Below, piece by piece: positions 6,953-7,165 of a DNA stretch of 7,165 nucleotides. Position 1 is the first letter of the stretch; every line of letters starts with the position of its first letter. The stretch is from Planctomycetota bacterium (lineage in GTDB: Bacteria > Planctomycetota > Phycisphaerae > Sedimentisphaerales > SG8-4). The translations under genes were made by a program, and so were the position numbers. Where the stretch lies: positions 1 to 7,165 of the forward strand of contig JAUWKC010000083.1 in the NCBI GenBank assembly GCA_030607345.1, read 5' to 3'. The notes beneath the pieces were generated by a model. The model was given only the letters and a program-made list of their open reading frames with translations, was not told where the DNA came from and ran no database searches.

Positions 6953-6982
6953 ATATAGACGTAGCTCGGCCCAAAAAGTTAC
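6953..6982 (-). promoter_or_regulatory. RpoE-like ECF promoter, unit 2 (P2)
   Basis: On the minus strand: GTAACTT (6982-6976), a 16-base spacer again beginning TTTGGGCC, and TCTATAT (6959-6953). The -35, the first half of the spacer and the spacing match P1, while the second half of the spacer differs. An A/T-rich upstream stretch (6993-7014, with AAAATTTTCGTAAAAATTCG on the minus strand) parallels P1. Confidence 0.6.
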
Positions 6983-7022
6983 AATCTTTTTTCGAATTTT
7001 TACGAAAATTTTACAGGACCTT

Positions 7023-7081
7023 AAAAAAAGTAGCTGCAACGGCAAAAATACCCCGTTTTGTTGTGTCCAATAATTGCCAGC
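7023..7081 (-). terminator. Third minus-strand terminator, possible end of a third unit
   Basis: On the minus strand GCTG-G-CAA (7081-7074, one bulged G) can pair with TTGCAGC (7039-7033), followed by TAC and seven T (7029-7023). The 34-base loop is long, and GGCAA/TTGCC offers an alternative inner stem. TTCCTCC (7089-7083) sits right before the hairpin, just as CCTCCTCC does in the two complete units. No ECF-type promoter is visible between here and the window edge. Confidence 0.4.
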
Positions 7082-7089
7082 CGGAGGAA

Positions 7090-7113
7090 TGTTCACTGGG
7101 CCGACCGTGAACA
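7090..7113. repeat. 7-bp hairpin next to the third CCTCC motif
   Basis: TGTTCAC (7090-7096) and GTGAACA (7107-7113) form a 7-bp stem with a 10-base loop. On the minus strand it comes directly before TTCCTCC, so it could be the 5' hairpin of a third small RNA. No T-run follows on the plus strand. Confidence 0.35.
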
Positions 7114-7114
7114 G

Positions 7115-7161
7115 AAAATTTATCCCCGATTATTTTCCTGTATAGGAAAGGGGATGATTTT
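7115..7161. repeat. Long imperfect inverted repeat at the right edge
   Basis: Three nested stems: AAAAT/ATTTT (7115-7119 with 7157-7161), ATCCCC/GGGGAT (7122-7127 with 7150-7155) and TTTCCT/AGGAAA (7134-7139 with 7144-7149) around a 4-base loop. A six-base bulge lies at 7128-7133. It may be a terminator, a leader structure or a repeat element. The window ends four bases later, so its context is missing. Confidence 0.4.
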
Positions 7162-7165
7162 GAGA

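Noticed and set aside
6771..7073. A 100-codon plus-strand ORF with an apparently ideal GGAGGAGG site five bases before its ATG, containing two in-frame AQKV blocks 162 bases apart.
   Set aside because: It runs through both hairpins and both ECF promoters, the protein is low in recognisable structure, and the apparent ribosome site is the complement of the CCTCCTCC motif. In the second unit the same GGAGGAGG is 16 bases from the corresponding ATG. The minus-strand reading explains promoters, spacing and T-runs better.
6925..7110. A 61-codon plus-strand ORF in unit 2.
   Set aside because: It has poor ribosome-site spacing, overlaps promoter P2 and the third terminator, and matches no family. 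Treated as a chance frame.
6722..7165. The repeated hairpins considered as a CRISPR array or a transposon end.
   Set aside because: The repeats are not identical, spacing is uneven, each has its own promoter and T-run, and there is no transposase or target-site duplication.

Overview
The window carries five well-supported protein genes, one doubtful small ORF and a 475-base non-coding stretch at the right end. The sequence is moderately GC-rich. The gene content (a GH95 fucosidase lipoprotein, a PilZ protein with an unusual N-terminus, and psd/pssA phospholipid genes) suggests a Gram-negative bacterium. A member of the Planctomycetota, possibly Phycisphaerae-like, is my best guess. That placement is inference; there is no rRNA or marker gene here to prove it.

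Left part (1-3660, minus strand): thioredoxin reductase (trxB) is followed 55 bases later by a lipoprotein alpha-L-fucosidase of family GH95 with its own strong ribosome binding site. A terminator-like structure follows the GH95 stop. A 328-base gap (3661-3988) separates trxB from the next gene. It holds a possible 47-codon minus-strand ORF and a perfect 12-bp palindrome close to the start of the divergent gene.

Middle (3989-4981, plus strand): a single PilZ-domain protein with intact c-di-GMP binding motifs, resembling the YcgR flagellar-brake type but with an N-terminal region I do not recognise. It converges on the phospholipid operon, with a hairpin in the 123-base gap.

Right part (5105-6690, minus strand): phosphatidylserine decarboxylase (psd) and phosphatidylserine synthase (pssA) share one base in a TAATG junction. 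Together they make phosphatidylethanolamine from CDP-diacylglycerol and serine.

Right end (6691-7165): no convincing protein gene. On the minus strand there are two tandem units with the same order of parts: an A/T-rich stretch, an ECF-sigma (RpoE-like) promoter with identical 16-bp spacing, a short transcribed region containing CCTCCTCC (an anti-Shine-Dalgarno sequence), and a hairpin followed by T residues. A third terminator preceded by CCTCC lies further right, and its promoter is not visible. I read these as a tandem family of small, envelope-stress-type RNAs that could pair with ribosome binding sites. Because the last unit lies directly upstream of psd, the same ECF promoter may also drive psd by read-through. 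This is the most interesting part of the window.
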